Assembly: GCA_964503455.1 (NCBI GenBank)
Contig: CAZCZR010000093.1
Span: 1-5,126 of the forward strand
Source: CAZCZR01 sp964503455
Lineage (GTDB): Bacteria; Bacillota; Clostridia; UBA1381
DNA: 5,126 nucleotides
Direction of reading: 5' to 3'
Position numbers and translations under genes: made by a program. Shown piece after piece: positions 1-5,126 of this stretch. The notes under the pieces were generated by a model, which was not told the origin of the DNA, did no database searches, and saw only the letters and a program-made list of their open reading frames with translations. Within the stretch, counting starts at the first letter, position 1. Each line of letters starts with the position of its first letter.

Positions 1-58
1 AAAGTTGAAGCCCTTTTCCGTTCCGCTACGCTCCACTTCAAAGGGCTTCAACTTTTTT
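1..58 (+). terminator. Long-loop intrinsic terminator / perfect inverted repeat
   Basis: Bases 1-16 are perfectly complementary to 40-55, giving a 16-bp stem whose 3' arm runs into a T-run (53-58). The loop is long (23 nt, 17-39) and GC-richer than its surroundings. The CTTCAA of the 3' arm (46-51) also occurs just before it (36-41), so the TTGAAG of the 5' arm could pair with either copy. The hairpin most likely ends a plus-strand gene to the left. The window begins exactly at the arm, so the repeat may extend further. The long conserved-looking loop also fits a dispersed palindromic repeat. Confidence 0.75.
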
Positions 59-144
59 ATTCCATATCTTCCAGGAATTCTTCCCTTTTTGGGTCATATC
101 TATTGACAACGCAGAACAATTTCAAAATTTTTGTGCTTTTTGCA

Positions 145-173
145 TTGACAAAAGCGCTTTATTGTGATAAAAT
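145..173 (+). promoter_or_regulatory. SigA-type promoter of the five-gene operon
   Basis: A consensus -35 TTGACA (145-150) is followed after exactly 17 bp by a -10 TAAAAT (168-173). An extended -10 TG (165-166) sits one base upstream of the hexamer. Transcription should start near 180, leaving a leader of roughly 78 nt before the first gene. It is the best promoter match upstream of the operon, and none of the tight gene junctions leaves room for another. Confidence 0.8.
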
Positions 174-202
174 TGATTTATATTTAAAAATATCAATGAT
201 AC

Positions 203-238
203 AAGGGTGTTTCATTTTTGTGGAACGCCCTTATTTTT
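203..238 (+). terminator. Terminator-like hairpin in the operon leader (possible attenuator)
   Basis: Bases 203-213 pair with 222-232 as an 11-bp stem, continuous if two G-U pairs are allowed, with an 8-nt loop (214-221). The stem is followed directly by a T-rich tail (231-240, mainly 234-238). It lies after the promoter at 145-173 and before the ribosome site at 244, so it would act on the operon's own transcript. Only about 20 nt of RNA precede it, too little for a large riboswitch or leader peptide. The reverse strand lacks a T-run. It could be an attenuator controlled by an antiterminator, or a stabilising 5' hairpin that lets transcription pass. Confidence 0.5.
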
Positions 239-243
239 ATAAC

Positions 244-248
244 GGGAG
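244..248 (+). promoter_or_regulatory. Ribosome binding site deciding the ATP-grasp start
   Basis: GGGAG lies 9 nt before the ATG at 258. Two in-frame ATGs at 249 and 252 are 0 and 3 nt from it, too close for normal initiation, so 258 is preferred. Confidence 0.6.
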
Positions 249-257
249 ATGATGAAA

Positions 258-1574
258 ATGAAAGAGCTTTACTCGCACATCGGAAATATAAATGCGCTGC
301 TCGAACGCTACGGTGTGAGGTTCGGCATTTACAAAAACGGCGTGTTTAAGGAACAGCTGTTTCCGTTCGACCCTATTCCGAGGGTTATCGGTAAGGATGA
401 ATTTGACTGTCTTGAAAAGGGACTTATTCAGCGCGTAACAGCTCTTAATATGTTCCTTGAGGACGTATACGGCGACAAGAAAATCATAAAGGACAAGGTC
501 ATACCTCCGGAATTTATTTATTCCTCGTCGGGATATATGGCGGAATGTGAGGGCGTAAAAAGTCCGAAAGGGATCGCCAGTCATATTTCGGGGATCGACC
601 TTGTACAGTCCAAGGACGGAAAATGGTACATACTTGAGGATAATCTGCGCATACCCTCCGGTGCGTCTTACCCGCTGATAGCGCGCCAGCTGTGCAGATT
701 GGCGTCGCCTTCGACCTTCAGAGATAATCCGGTAGCCGACAATCGCGATTACGTGCAAATATTAAAGGACACTATGGATTATGTAAATACCGGAGGTCTT
801 AACGTGATACTCACTCCGGGCAGGTACAACGCGGCATTTTTTGAACATTCATATCTTGCGGAAAGAACCGGCTCCGTATTAGTTTCAAGCAATGAGCTTA
901 GCGTGGAAAACGATATTGTATATCTCAACTCCACTCTCGGAAAACAGCGTGTCGGCGCGGTTTACCGCCGGATCTCGGACGAGTATCTCGATCCGCTCGC
1001 GTTTTGCGAGGAGTCGCTTATAGGCGTGCCGGGGCTTTACAATGCTTACCGAAAAGGCAATGTCGCAATTTTGAACGCTCCCGGAAACGGCGTGGCGGAC
1101 GATAAGGGCATTTACTATTTTGTTCCCAAAATGGTAAAATACTATCTGGGCGAGGACTGCTTAACGAACAACGCTCCGACATATCTGCCGTATTATAAGG
1201 AGGATATGGACTATGTGCTTGCAAACTTCGACAATCTTGTAATAAAGGATGTGGCGGAGGCGGGCGGCTACGGGGTGCTGTTCGGAAGCTCGCTCACCAA
1301 GGAAAAGAAAAAAGAGTTTATTGATACGATCAAAGCGGAGCCGCGGCGCTTTATCGCGCAGGAGGTTATTGACTTTATTGACCTCGATATACTGGACACA
1401 GACGGAAAAACTCCTGTGCCGCGAAAAGCGGATCTGAGAGCGTTTGTGCTGAGCGGAAAAGATGTAAAGGTATGGAAGAGCGGATTGACAAGATTTTCGA
1501 GAAACCCCGATTCATTCATTGTCAATTCGTCGCAGGGAGGAGGCTTCAAGGACACATGGGTACTGTCACGGTAG
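258..1574 (+). CDS. Circularly permuted ATP-grasp protein (COG2308 / DUF404-DUF407 type)
   Basis: This is a predicted cytoplasmic ATP-dependent amide-bond ligase of 438 aa, slightly shorter than the roughly 470-480 aa I expect for the family. The order of its motifs shows the circular permutation. The metal-binding ExN-type motif LEDNLRIPSG (126-135, with E127, N129 and R131) comes before the nucleotide lysine (K330 in LVIKDV) and the Gly-rich loop GGYG (336-339). Other family signatures are GRYNAAFFEHSYLAERTG (188-205), YRRISDEYLDPL (236-247), NAPGNGVADDKGIYYFVP (273-290), AQEV (367-370, E369 likely contacting adenine), DLRAFVLSG (392-400) and the C-terminal VNSSQGGGFKDTWVL (422-436). No signal peptide or membrane segment is visible. 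The start at 258 is chosen by Shine-Dalgarno spacing; starting at 249 would add three residues. It is the first gene of the operon, and its last 19 nt overlap the alpha-E gene, its usual partner. The family call is firm; the acceptor substrate is unknown. Confidence 0.93.
   Translation: MKELYSHIGNINALLERYGVRFGIYKNGVFKEQLFPFDPIPRVIGKDEFDCLEKGLIQRVTALNMFLEDVYGDKKIIKDKVIPPEFIYSSSGYMAECEGVKSPKGIASHISGIDLVQSKDGKWYILEDNLRIPSGASYPLIARQLCRLASPSTFRDNPVADNRDYVQILKDTMDYVNTGGLNVILTPGRYNAAFFEHSYLAERTGSVLVSSNELSVENDIVYLNSTLGKQRVGAVYRRISDEYLDPLAFCEESLIGVPGLYNAYRKGNVAILNAPGNGVADDKGIYYFVPKMVKYYLGEDCLTNNAPTYLPYYKEDMDYVLANFDNLVIKDVAEAGGYGVLFGSSLTKEKKKEFIDTIKAEPRRFIAQEVIDFIDLDILDTDGKTPVPRKADLRAFVLSGKDVKVWKSGLTRFSRNPDSFIVNSSQGGGFKDTWVLSR
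1535..1543 (+). promoter_or_regulatory. Ribosome binding site inside the ATP-grasp gene
   Basis: GGGAGGAGG, within the codons for the C-terminal SQGGG of the ATP-grasp protein, serves the ATG at 1556 with a 12-nt spacer, slightly longer than ideal. It supports the start at 1556 over the in-frame ATG at 1472, which has no comparable site. Confidence 0.6.
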
Positions 1575-2218
1575 CAAGACTTGATAATTTATATTGGCTG
1601 GGACGCTATATAGAGCGCGTATATCAGCTTATACATATGTATATGGACGGCTATGACCGCATGATCGATGAGGACACGGGCTATTACATAAAAATATGCG
1701 CTGCACTGGGTATTCCGAACGAGTACGGTTCACCGGAGGATTTTGTAAACCGCTTCGCGTTTGACGAGAACAACAGATATTCCATAATATCAAACGCCTA
1801 TAAAGCGTATGACAACGCGATGCTGATACGGGATGAAATCTCCACAAAAACGCTTGCATATATTCATCTGGCGATAGCGGAGCTTGAAAAAGCAAAACAC
1901 AGCACATCGCCGCTGATCAACCTGCAAAATGTGCTGGACAATATTCTTGCCTTCTGGGGCTGTCTTGACGATGAGGTGGATGAGGAAGCTACGCGCAATG
2001 CCGTAAAAGTCGGCAAAAGGATCGAGCGGCTGGATCTATATCTGCGCATGAAAAAGCCGCGCGAGCAGCTGCGCAGGGAAATTGACAGGCTGGCGCACAG
2101 AATAGATACTACTGATTTGAAATACAATAAAGCGGCGCTTATGCACGCCGCCGCGCTGATTGAGGACGAGCCGATCGATTACGACGCAGCCCTTGCGATG
2201 GCTCTTATGGTGTTCTGA
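1556..2218 (+). CDS. Alpha-E domain protein (DUF403 / COG2307), short form
   Basis: This is an all-helical protein of 220 aa whose family is almost always encoded next to circularly permuted ATP-grasp and transglutaminase-like genes; its biochemical role is not established. The N-terminus has the hallmark ARLDNLYWLGRYIERVYQL (7-25). The mid-protein helix NAMLIRDEISTKTLAYIHLA (87-106) matches the family's N-A-R-x-x-R-D-x-I-S segment. FWGCLDDEVDEEATRNAVK (133-151) leads into VGKRIERLDLYLRM (152-165), matching the second 'G-R-x-x-E-R-x-D' helix. Typical members are about 300-325 aa; after residue 165 this one has only about 55 residues, so most of the usual C-terminal half is missing. The reading frame is intact and ends in a normal overlap with the next gene, so this looks like a real short form, not a frameshift. 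The start at 1556 agrees with the family's N-terminus, and the overlaps on both sides suggest translational coupling. Confidence 0.88.
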   Translation: MGTVTVARLDNLYWLGRYIERVYQLIHMYMDGYDRMIDEDTGYYIKICAALGIPNEYGSPEDFVNRFAFDENNRYSIISNAYKAYDNAMLIRDEISTKTLAYIHLAIAELEKAKHSTSPLINLQNVLDNILAFWGCLDDEVDEEATRNAVKVGKRIERLDLYLRMKKPREQLRREIDRLAHRIDTTDLKYNKAALMHAAALIEDEPIDYDAALAMALMVF

Positions 2219-2997
2219 TGCTGCTCAGATATTCATATGATATGCGCATTGATTTTTCGCAGCCTGTCAACCGCCATTATTACAGCCTGAAATGTATTCC
2301 CTTTGACACGGCGCGTCAAAAATCGCATGAACAAGAGCTTCGCATAACACCGCGCAGCAATGAGCTTTCATATACGGATTTTTTCGGCAGCCGTGTGGTG
2401 TACGGCTGCATTGCCGAGCCGCATACATACTTTGAAGCGGCGCTTAACGGAACTATTGAAACAGGACTTGCCGTGTATGAGGAGTACGGGCAGGATACGG
2501 ATATATATGCGGTCCACTCGCCATACACCAAGCCCGGCGCGCAGATAAACGCCTTTTATAACAAAATCATTTCGGCGGCGCCCGAACATCAATATGAACG
2601 CGTGCTTTATTTTATGAGATGCGTGTATCATTACATATGCTATATTCCGGGTGTGACGGATATAAAGACTACAGCTGAAAGAGCGGTATTAAAGCGCTGC
2701 GGCGTATGTCAGGATTTTGCGCACATAATGATCTCGCTGCTGCGAATGGACGGCATACCGGCGCGTTACGTTGTCGGCATAATGGCGGGCGAGGGCGAGA
2801 GCCACGCGTGGACGGAAGCTAATCTGAACGGGTATTGGTACGGCTTTGACCCGACAAACAATCTGCTGGTTGACGATCATTATATAAAAATATCTCACGG
2901 CCGTGATTACAGTGACTGTGTTGTATCAAAAGGCGTATTTTTCGGCAGCGCACAGCAGGAGCAGAAAATCAAAGTGCTTGTTGAGGAGGTTAATTAA
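2218..2997 (+). CDS. Bacterial transglutaminase-like cysteine protease/amidase (COG1305)
   Basis: This 259-aa protein has a bacterial transglutaminase N-terminal beta domain (about 1-85, with 'SYDMRIDFSQPVNRHYYSLK' at 6-25 and TDFFGSRVVYG at 53-63) and a transglutaminase core (about 105-225). The papain-like triad is complete: Cys164 in CGVCQDFAH, His196 in ESHAW and Asp211 in GFDPTN. The C-terminal GRDYSDCVVSKGVFFGS (228-244) is also typical. Such proteins cleave or transfer acyl groups at amide bonds, and in this neighbourhood are predicted to act on the ATP-grasp product or its protein carrier. There is no signal peptide, so it is probably cytoplasmic. The start ATG overlaps the alpha-E stop in TGATG and no clear Shine-Dalgarno precedes it, so translation probably depends on re-initiation. 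The next ATG in frame (2242) would remove part of the conserved N-terminal strand. The family call is firm; substrate and direction of reaction are not known. Confidence 0.92.
   Translation: MLLRYSYDMRIDFSQPVNRHYYSLKCIPFDTARQKSHEQELRITPRSNELSYTDFFGSRVVYGCIAEPHTYFEAALNGTIETGLAVYEEYGQDTDIYAVHSPYTKPGAQINAFYNKIISAAPEHQYERVLYFMRCVYHYICYIPGVTDIKTTAERAVLKRCGVCQDFAHIMISLLRMDGIPARYVVGIMAGEGESHAWTEANLNGYWYGFDPTNNLLVDDHYIKISHGRDYSDCVVSKGVFFGSAQQEQKIKVLVEEVN
2983..2989 (+). promoter_or_regulatory. Strong ribosome binding site of the first AstE/AspA-like gene
   Basis: GAGGAGG, within the last codons of the transglutaminase gene (VEEVN), is 9 nt before the ATG at 2999. This fixes that start against an in-frame upstream extension that would overlap the transglutaminase gene by about 95 nt. 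Confidence 0.8.
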
Positions 2998-2998
2998 T

Positions 2999-3949
2999 AT
3001 GTTGGAAACAGTGGTGTCGGTAGGACTGCCCATTGATGAAAAGCTGGAAATAAAAAAGAACAGAATTGTACCTCTCGCGCCCGTTACCGGCGGAGAAAAA
3101 AGAATAAGCATTGTCACGGGAACGCACGGCGATGAGCTTGAGGGGCAATTTATATGCTATGAGCTTGTAAGAAGAATAAAGGAAAATATTATTCATTTGA
3201 AAGGGATCGCCGATATATATCCGGCGCTTAATCCGCTTGGTATAAATTCCATAACGCGCGGCATACCGGCATTTGATCTTGACATGAACAGGATATTTCC
3301 CGGCGCGGAGGACGGCTCTATGGCAGAGCATATCGCTTCGAAGATAATCGCTGACATAAAAGGCTCCGATGTCTGCGTTGATATTCATTCCTCAAATATT
3401 TTTCTTACCGAGGTCCCGCAGATAAGGATCTCCGAGGAAACGGCCTCCGCTCTGGTTCCGCTTGCAAAAGCAATGAATGTGGATCTTATCTGGGTACACG
3501 GTTCGGCAACGGTGCTTCACTCAACTCTTGCACATTCGCTTAACTCCGCCGGCACGCCGACGCTTGTCGTGGAAGCAGGTGTTGGAATGAGGATTACCCG
3601 CGAATACGGAAACAGAATTACAGACGGAATATTCGCGCTTATGAAAAAGCTCGGCATATGGGACGGCGAAACGGTCGAACCGTCCGAACCGATAATCTCG
3701 GACACTCCGGAGAATGTAAGCTTTCTCAACGCTTCGGTGTCGGGAATATTTTTACCGGAGGTGAAGCACTGCGCAAAAGTTTCGCGCGGTGATGTGATAG
3801 GCAGAATAGCGGATCCGCTGCGAGGGGAAATTCTCGATACGGTGTATTCTCCCTGTGACGGCATGGTATTTACGATACGGGAGTATCCGGTTGTGGACGA
3901 AGGCTCTCTTATAGCAAGGATTCTCGGAGGTGTGCGCGATTATGATTAA
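2999..3949 (+). CDS. AstE/AspA-like zinc deacylase, catalytically intact
   Basis: This is a 316-aa member of the succinylglutamate desuccinylase/aspartoacylase branch of M14 zinc carboxypeptidases, which hydrolyse N-acyl-amino-acid amides. The metal set is complete: His43 and Glu46 in GTHGDELEG (41-49) and His130 in CVDIHSS (126-132). The catalytic base is probably Glu192 in LVVEAGVG (189-196). Substrate-side residues also match the family: Arg87 after NPLGINSITR, and Asn97-Arg98 in DLDMNRIFPG (93-102). The C-terminal part (about 240-310) is a beta-barrel that reads like a lipoyl-type fold (SGIFLPEVKHCAKVSRGDVI, then SPCDGMVF). The gene begins 1 nt after the transglutaminase stop and overlaps the next gene by 8 nt. 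It is paralogous to that next gene. The real substrate is unknown. With an amide-ligase set upstream, hydrolysis of the ligated product or removal of an acyl cap is plausible, while arginine catabolism (true AstE) is unlikely because no other ast gene is here. Confidence 0.9.
   Translation: MLETVVSVGLPIDEKLEIKKNRIVPLAPVTGGEKRISIVTGTHGDELEGQFICYELVRRIKENIIHLKGIADIYPALNPLGINSITRGIPAFDLDMNRIFPGAEDGSMAEHIASKIIADIKGSDVCVDIHSSNIFLTEVPQIRISEETASALVPLAKAMNVDLIWVHGSATVLHSTLAHSLNSAGTPTLVVEAGVGMRITREYGNRITDGIFALMKKLGIWDGETVEPSEPIISDTPENVSFLNASVSGIFLPEVKHCAKVSRGDVIGRIADPLRGEILDTVYSPCDGMVFTIREYPVVDEGSLIARILGGVRDYD
3925..3930 (+). promoter_or_regulatory. Ribosome binding site of the second AstE/AspA-like gene
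   Basis: CGGAGG within the preceding gene lies 11 nt before the ATG at 3942. An in-frame GTG at 3930 overlaps the site itself and would add only four residues, so ATG 3942 is preferred. Confidence 0.6.
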
Positions 3950-4871
3950 GGAAACATTATATGAGTTCAAGGCTTTGTATCGTGATAATATGCGCATCAG
4001 CTGCCGCCGTTTCGGAAACGGCGAGAAATCGGCGGCAATCGTCGGCGGCATACGCGGGAACGAAATACAGCAGATATTCTCCTGCGCAATGCTTGTTAAA
4101 AGCTTGACCGAGCTTGAAAAGCAGGGCAAGCTTGCGCCGGGCAAGTCAATCGCTGTGATCCCCGTGATAAATCCGTACTCGGTCAATATCGAAAAGCGCT
4201 TCTGGCCTACGGACAATACCGATATAAACCGGATGTTCCCCGGCTATGATCTGGGAGAAACGACACAGCGCATCGCGGCGGGCTTGTTTGATAAGATCTC
4301 GCAGTATGAGTATGGAATACAGTTTGCCAGCAACTACATTCCCGGCAAATTCGTTCCTCATGTGCGCATCATGGATACAGGCATAAATTATACAGAGGAA
4401 GCAAAGGATTTCGGTCTGCCGTATACGGTGATAAGAAAGCCTCATCCGTATGACACCACAACTCTGAACTACAACTGGCAGATATGGGAAACAAAGGCTT
4501 TTTCCCTCTTTGCAAATCAGACGGACACCATTGATATCAAGGGCGCGGAGGAAGCTGTAGCGGCAGTGCTGAATTTTCTCAGCAGTAAAGGAATAATAGA
4601 TTTCAACGCGCATAAGGGGTATATCTCATCGGTTATTGACGAATGTGATATGATCTCCGTAAAATCAAAGGCAGCGGGAATATTCCGCAGCTTTGCCGAT
4701 ACCGGCGAAACAGTGCGGCGCGGCGGCGTTATCGCGCATATACTGGATCCGTTTGACTGCTCTGTGAGGGCGGAGATCCTCGCTCCCGCTGACGGTATCA
4801 TATTCTTCACACAGTCAAGAGCGCTGGCATATGCCAATGCGGTATTGTTTAAGATTATACCCATATTGTAA
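3942..4871 (+). CDS. Degenerate AstE/AspA-like paralogue, probable pseudoenzyme
   Basis: This 309-aa protein aligns along its whole length with the preceding gene product but lacks its catalytic residues. AIVGGIRGNE (32-41) aligns without gaps to SIVTGTHGDE, so the first zinc histidine is Arg38 and only Glu41 remains. EYGIQFASNYIPGKFVPHVR (123-142) aligns without gaps to the DIHSS region and puts Ala129 at the second zinc histidine. AFSLFANQ (186-193) replaces the LVVEAG strand, so the catalytic Glu is absent (Phe190 in an ungapped alignment). Conserved non-metal features remain: Arg86 after NPYSVNIEK, TDINRMFPG (93-101, Asn96-Arg97), and a C-terminal barrel (about 225-305, with AAGIFRSFADTGETVRRGGV and LAPADGIIFF). 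The frame is open, coupled to the upstream gene by an 8-nt overlap and has its own ribosome site, so it is not a decaying pseudogene. It is probably a binding or regulatory partner of the active paralogue, though a zinc-independent activity cannot be excluded. Confidence 0.85.
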   Translation: MIKETLYEFKALYRDNMRISCRRFGNGEKSAAIVGGIRGNEIQQIFSCAMLVKSLTELEKQGKLAPGKSIAVIPVINPYSVNIEKRFWPTDNTDINRMFPGYDLGETTQRIAAGLFDKISQYEYGIQFASNYIPGKFVPHVRIMDTGINYTEEAKDFGLPYTVIRKPHPYDTTTLNYNWQIWETKAFSLFANQTDTIDIKGAEEAVAAVLNFLSSKGIIDFNAHKGYISSVIDECDMISVKSKAAGIFRSFADTGETVRRGGVIAHILDPFDCSVRAEILAPADGIIFFTQSRALAYANAVLFKIIPIL

Positions 4872-4915
4872 TGCCGCCTCTGAAAATATACGCTGCGGCA
4901 ATAAATACCTCACGG

Positions 4916-4956
4916 CGCCTTATCATTTTAACGCAAGGCGGTCACGCCCTGTTAAA
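4916..4956 (+). other. Alternative hairpins after the operon, no clear terminator
   Basis: TTTAAC (4927-4932) pairs with GTTAAA (4951-4956), enclosing GGCG (4937-4940) paired with CGCC (4945-4948) over a 4-nt loop. A competing pairing is CGCCTT (4916-4921) with AAGGCG (4935-4940), which shares the middle arm. Neither is followed by a T-run on either strand, so these are not convincing intrinsic terminators. They may mark the operon's 3' end or be chance. Confidence 0.3.
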
Positions 4957-4975
4957 GAAAGCGCGCAATGTTCAC

Positions 4976-5092
4976 TCATTCAAAAACTGTATATAATTCC
5001 AAAAAAAATATTGATAAATCCGGCAAGGGATGATACAATATAAGTGTCGAAAAAAAAGGAAACAGAATAATTCAGTAAAAATCATTCAAAAA
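4976..5092 (+). repeat. 11-bp direct repeat TCATTCAAAAA flanking a promoter
   Basis: Exact copies lie at 4976-4986 and 5082-5092, 106 bp apart, one upstream of the -35 and one just before the ribosome site of the next gene. The sequence is A-rich in an AT-rich region, so chance is a real possibility; a binding site for a regulator is the alternative. Confidence 0.3.
5011..5039 (+). promoter_or_regulatory. SigA-type promoter of the gene starting at 5109
   Basis: The -35 TTGATA (5011-5016) and -10 TACAAT (5034-5039) are separated by exactly 17 bp, with an extended -10 TG at 5031-5032. Transcription should start near 5046, giving a leader of about 60 nt that is rich in A and ends in a good ribosome site. 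The next gene therefore appears to be a separate transcription unit from the five-gene operon. Confidence 0.75.
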
Positions 5093-5108
5093 GACCGGAG
5101 GAAATAAC

Positions 5109-5126
5109 ATGAAAAAACTTTTTATA
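5109..5126 (+). CDS. Start of an unidentified gene, cut by the window end
   Basis: An ATG at 5109 is preceded by GGAGG (5097-5101) with a 7-nt spacer and by the promoter at 5011-5039. Only the first six residues, MKKLFI, are visible. Two lysines followed by hydrophobic residues would suit the start of a signal peptide or membrane segment, but six residues cannot establish this, and no product can be named. Confidence 0.7.

Noticed and set aside
103..131. Second possible promoter from the upstream TTGACA
   Set aside because: At 16-18 bp spacing the candidate -10 hexamers (such as AATTTT) are poor matches.
237..758. Open frame of 173 codons on the minus strand
   Set aside because: It lies wholly within the ATP-grasp gene and its leader, its translation shows no recognisable motif, and the opposite strand encodes a well-conserved family.
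1472..1555. Upstream in-frame ATG for the alpha-E gene
   Set aside because: The extra 28 residues have no resemblance to the family N-terminus, and GGGAGGAGG precedes the ATG at 1556.
2903..2998. Upstream start extending the first AstE/AspA-like protein by 32 residues
   Set aside because: It would overlap the transglutaminase gene extensively, while GAGGAGG lies at ideal distance from the ATG at 2999.
3752..4613. Two minus-strand open frames of about 155 codons (3752-4216 and 4146-4613)
   Set aside because: They lie antisense to the two AstE/AspA-like genes, have no recognisable motifs, and overlap each other.
3942..4871. Second AstE/AspA-like gene as a decaying pseudogene
   Set aside because: The frame is full length without stops, the ribosome site and overlap are intact, and losses are confined to metal and catalytic positions while other conserved motifs remain.
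4872..4900. Hairpin TGCCGC/GCGGCA just after the last operon gene as terminator
   Set aside because: It has only six pairs over a 17-nt loop and is followed by ATAAATACC, not a T-run.
4831..5043. Plus-strand 70-codon open frame across the end of the operon
   Set aside because: It overlaps the end of the second AstE/AspA-like gene in another frame, has no convincing ribosome site, and runs through hairpins and the promoter at 5011-5039.
1..5126. tRNA, rRNA, CRISPR array, insertion sequence or attachment site
   Set aside because: I found no cloverleaf with CCA-end geometry, no regularly spaced repeats, no transposase-like frame with terminal repeats, and no integrase. The window is filled by five metabolic-type genes and short regulatory gaps.

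Overview
The window is a compact plus-strand operon from what looks like a gut-type Firmicute, probably Clostridia in or near the Oscillospirales/Ruminococcaceae. The evidence for this is strong AGGAGG-type ribosome sites, SigA-type promoters with 17-bp spacers and extended -10 elements, AT-rich intergenic DNA around moderately GC-balanced genes with frequent ATA isoleucine codons, and the protein families present. The host assignment is inference; no marker gene lies in the window.

Layout: positions 1-58 hold a perfect 16-bp inverted repeat followed by a T-run, most likely the terminator of a gene to the left. A near-consensus promoter (145-173) follows, and then a short leader containing a second terminator-like hairpin (203-238) that stands between the promoter and the first gene. 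Five genes follow with almost no space between them: a circularly permuted ATP-grasp protein (258-1574), an alpha-E (DUF403) protein (1556-2218), a bacterial transglutaminase-like protein (2218-2997), and two adjacent paralogues of the succinylglutamate desuccinylase/aspartoacylase (AstE/AspA) family (2999-3949 and 3942-4871). Junctions are 19-nt overlap, 1-nt overlap, 1-nt gap and 8-nt overlap. A 237-bp gap (4872-5108) has weak hairpins, no clear intrinsic terminator, and a second strong promoter (5011-5039) driving a gene of which only six codons (MKKLFI) are inside the window.

How the genes may work together: ATP-grasp, alpha-E and transglutaminase-like proteins form a recurring bacterial gene neighbourhood predicted from comparative genomics to make or modify amide (peptide or isopeptide) bonds; its substrate is unknown to me. 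Here it is extended by two AstE/AspA-like proteins, enzymes that normally hydrolyse N-acyl-amino-acid amide bonds. The first keeps the zinc and catalytic residues. The second keeps the fold signatures and substrate-side Asn-Arg, but has lost both zinc histidines and the catalytic glutamate, so it is probably a pseudoenzyme partner. The most interesting reading is a ligase/hydrolase amide-bond system with a paired active and inactive deacylase and a possibly attenuated leader.
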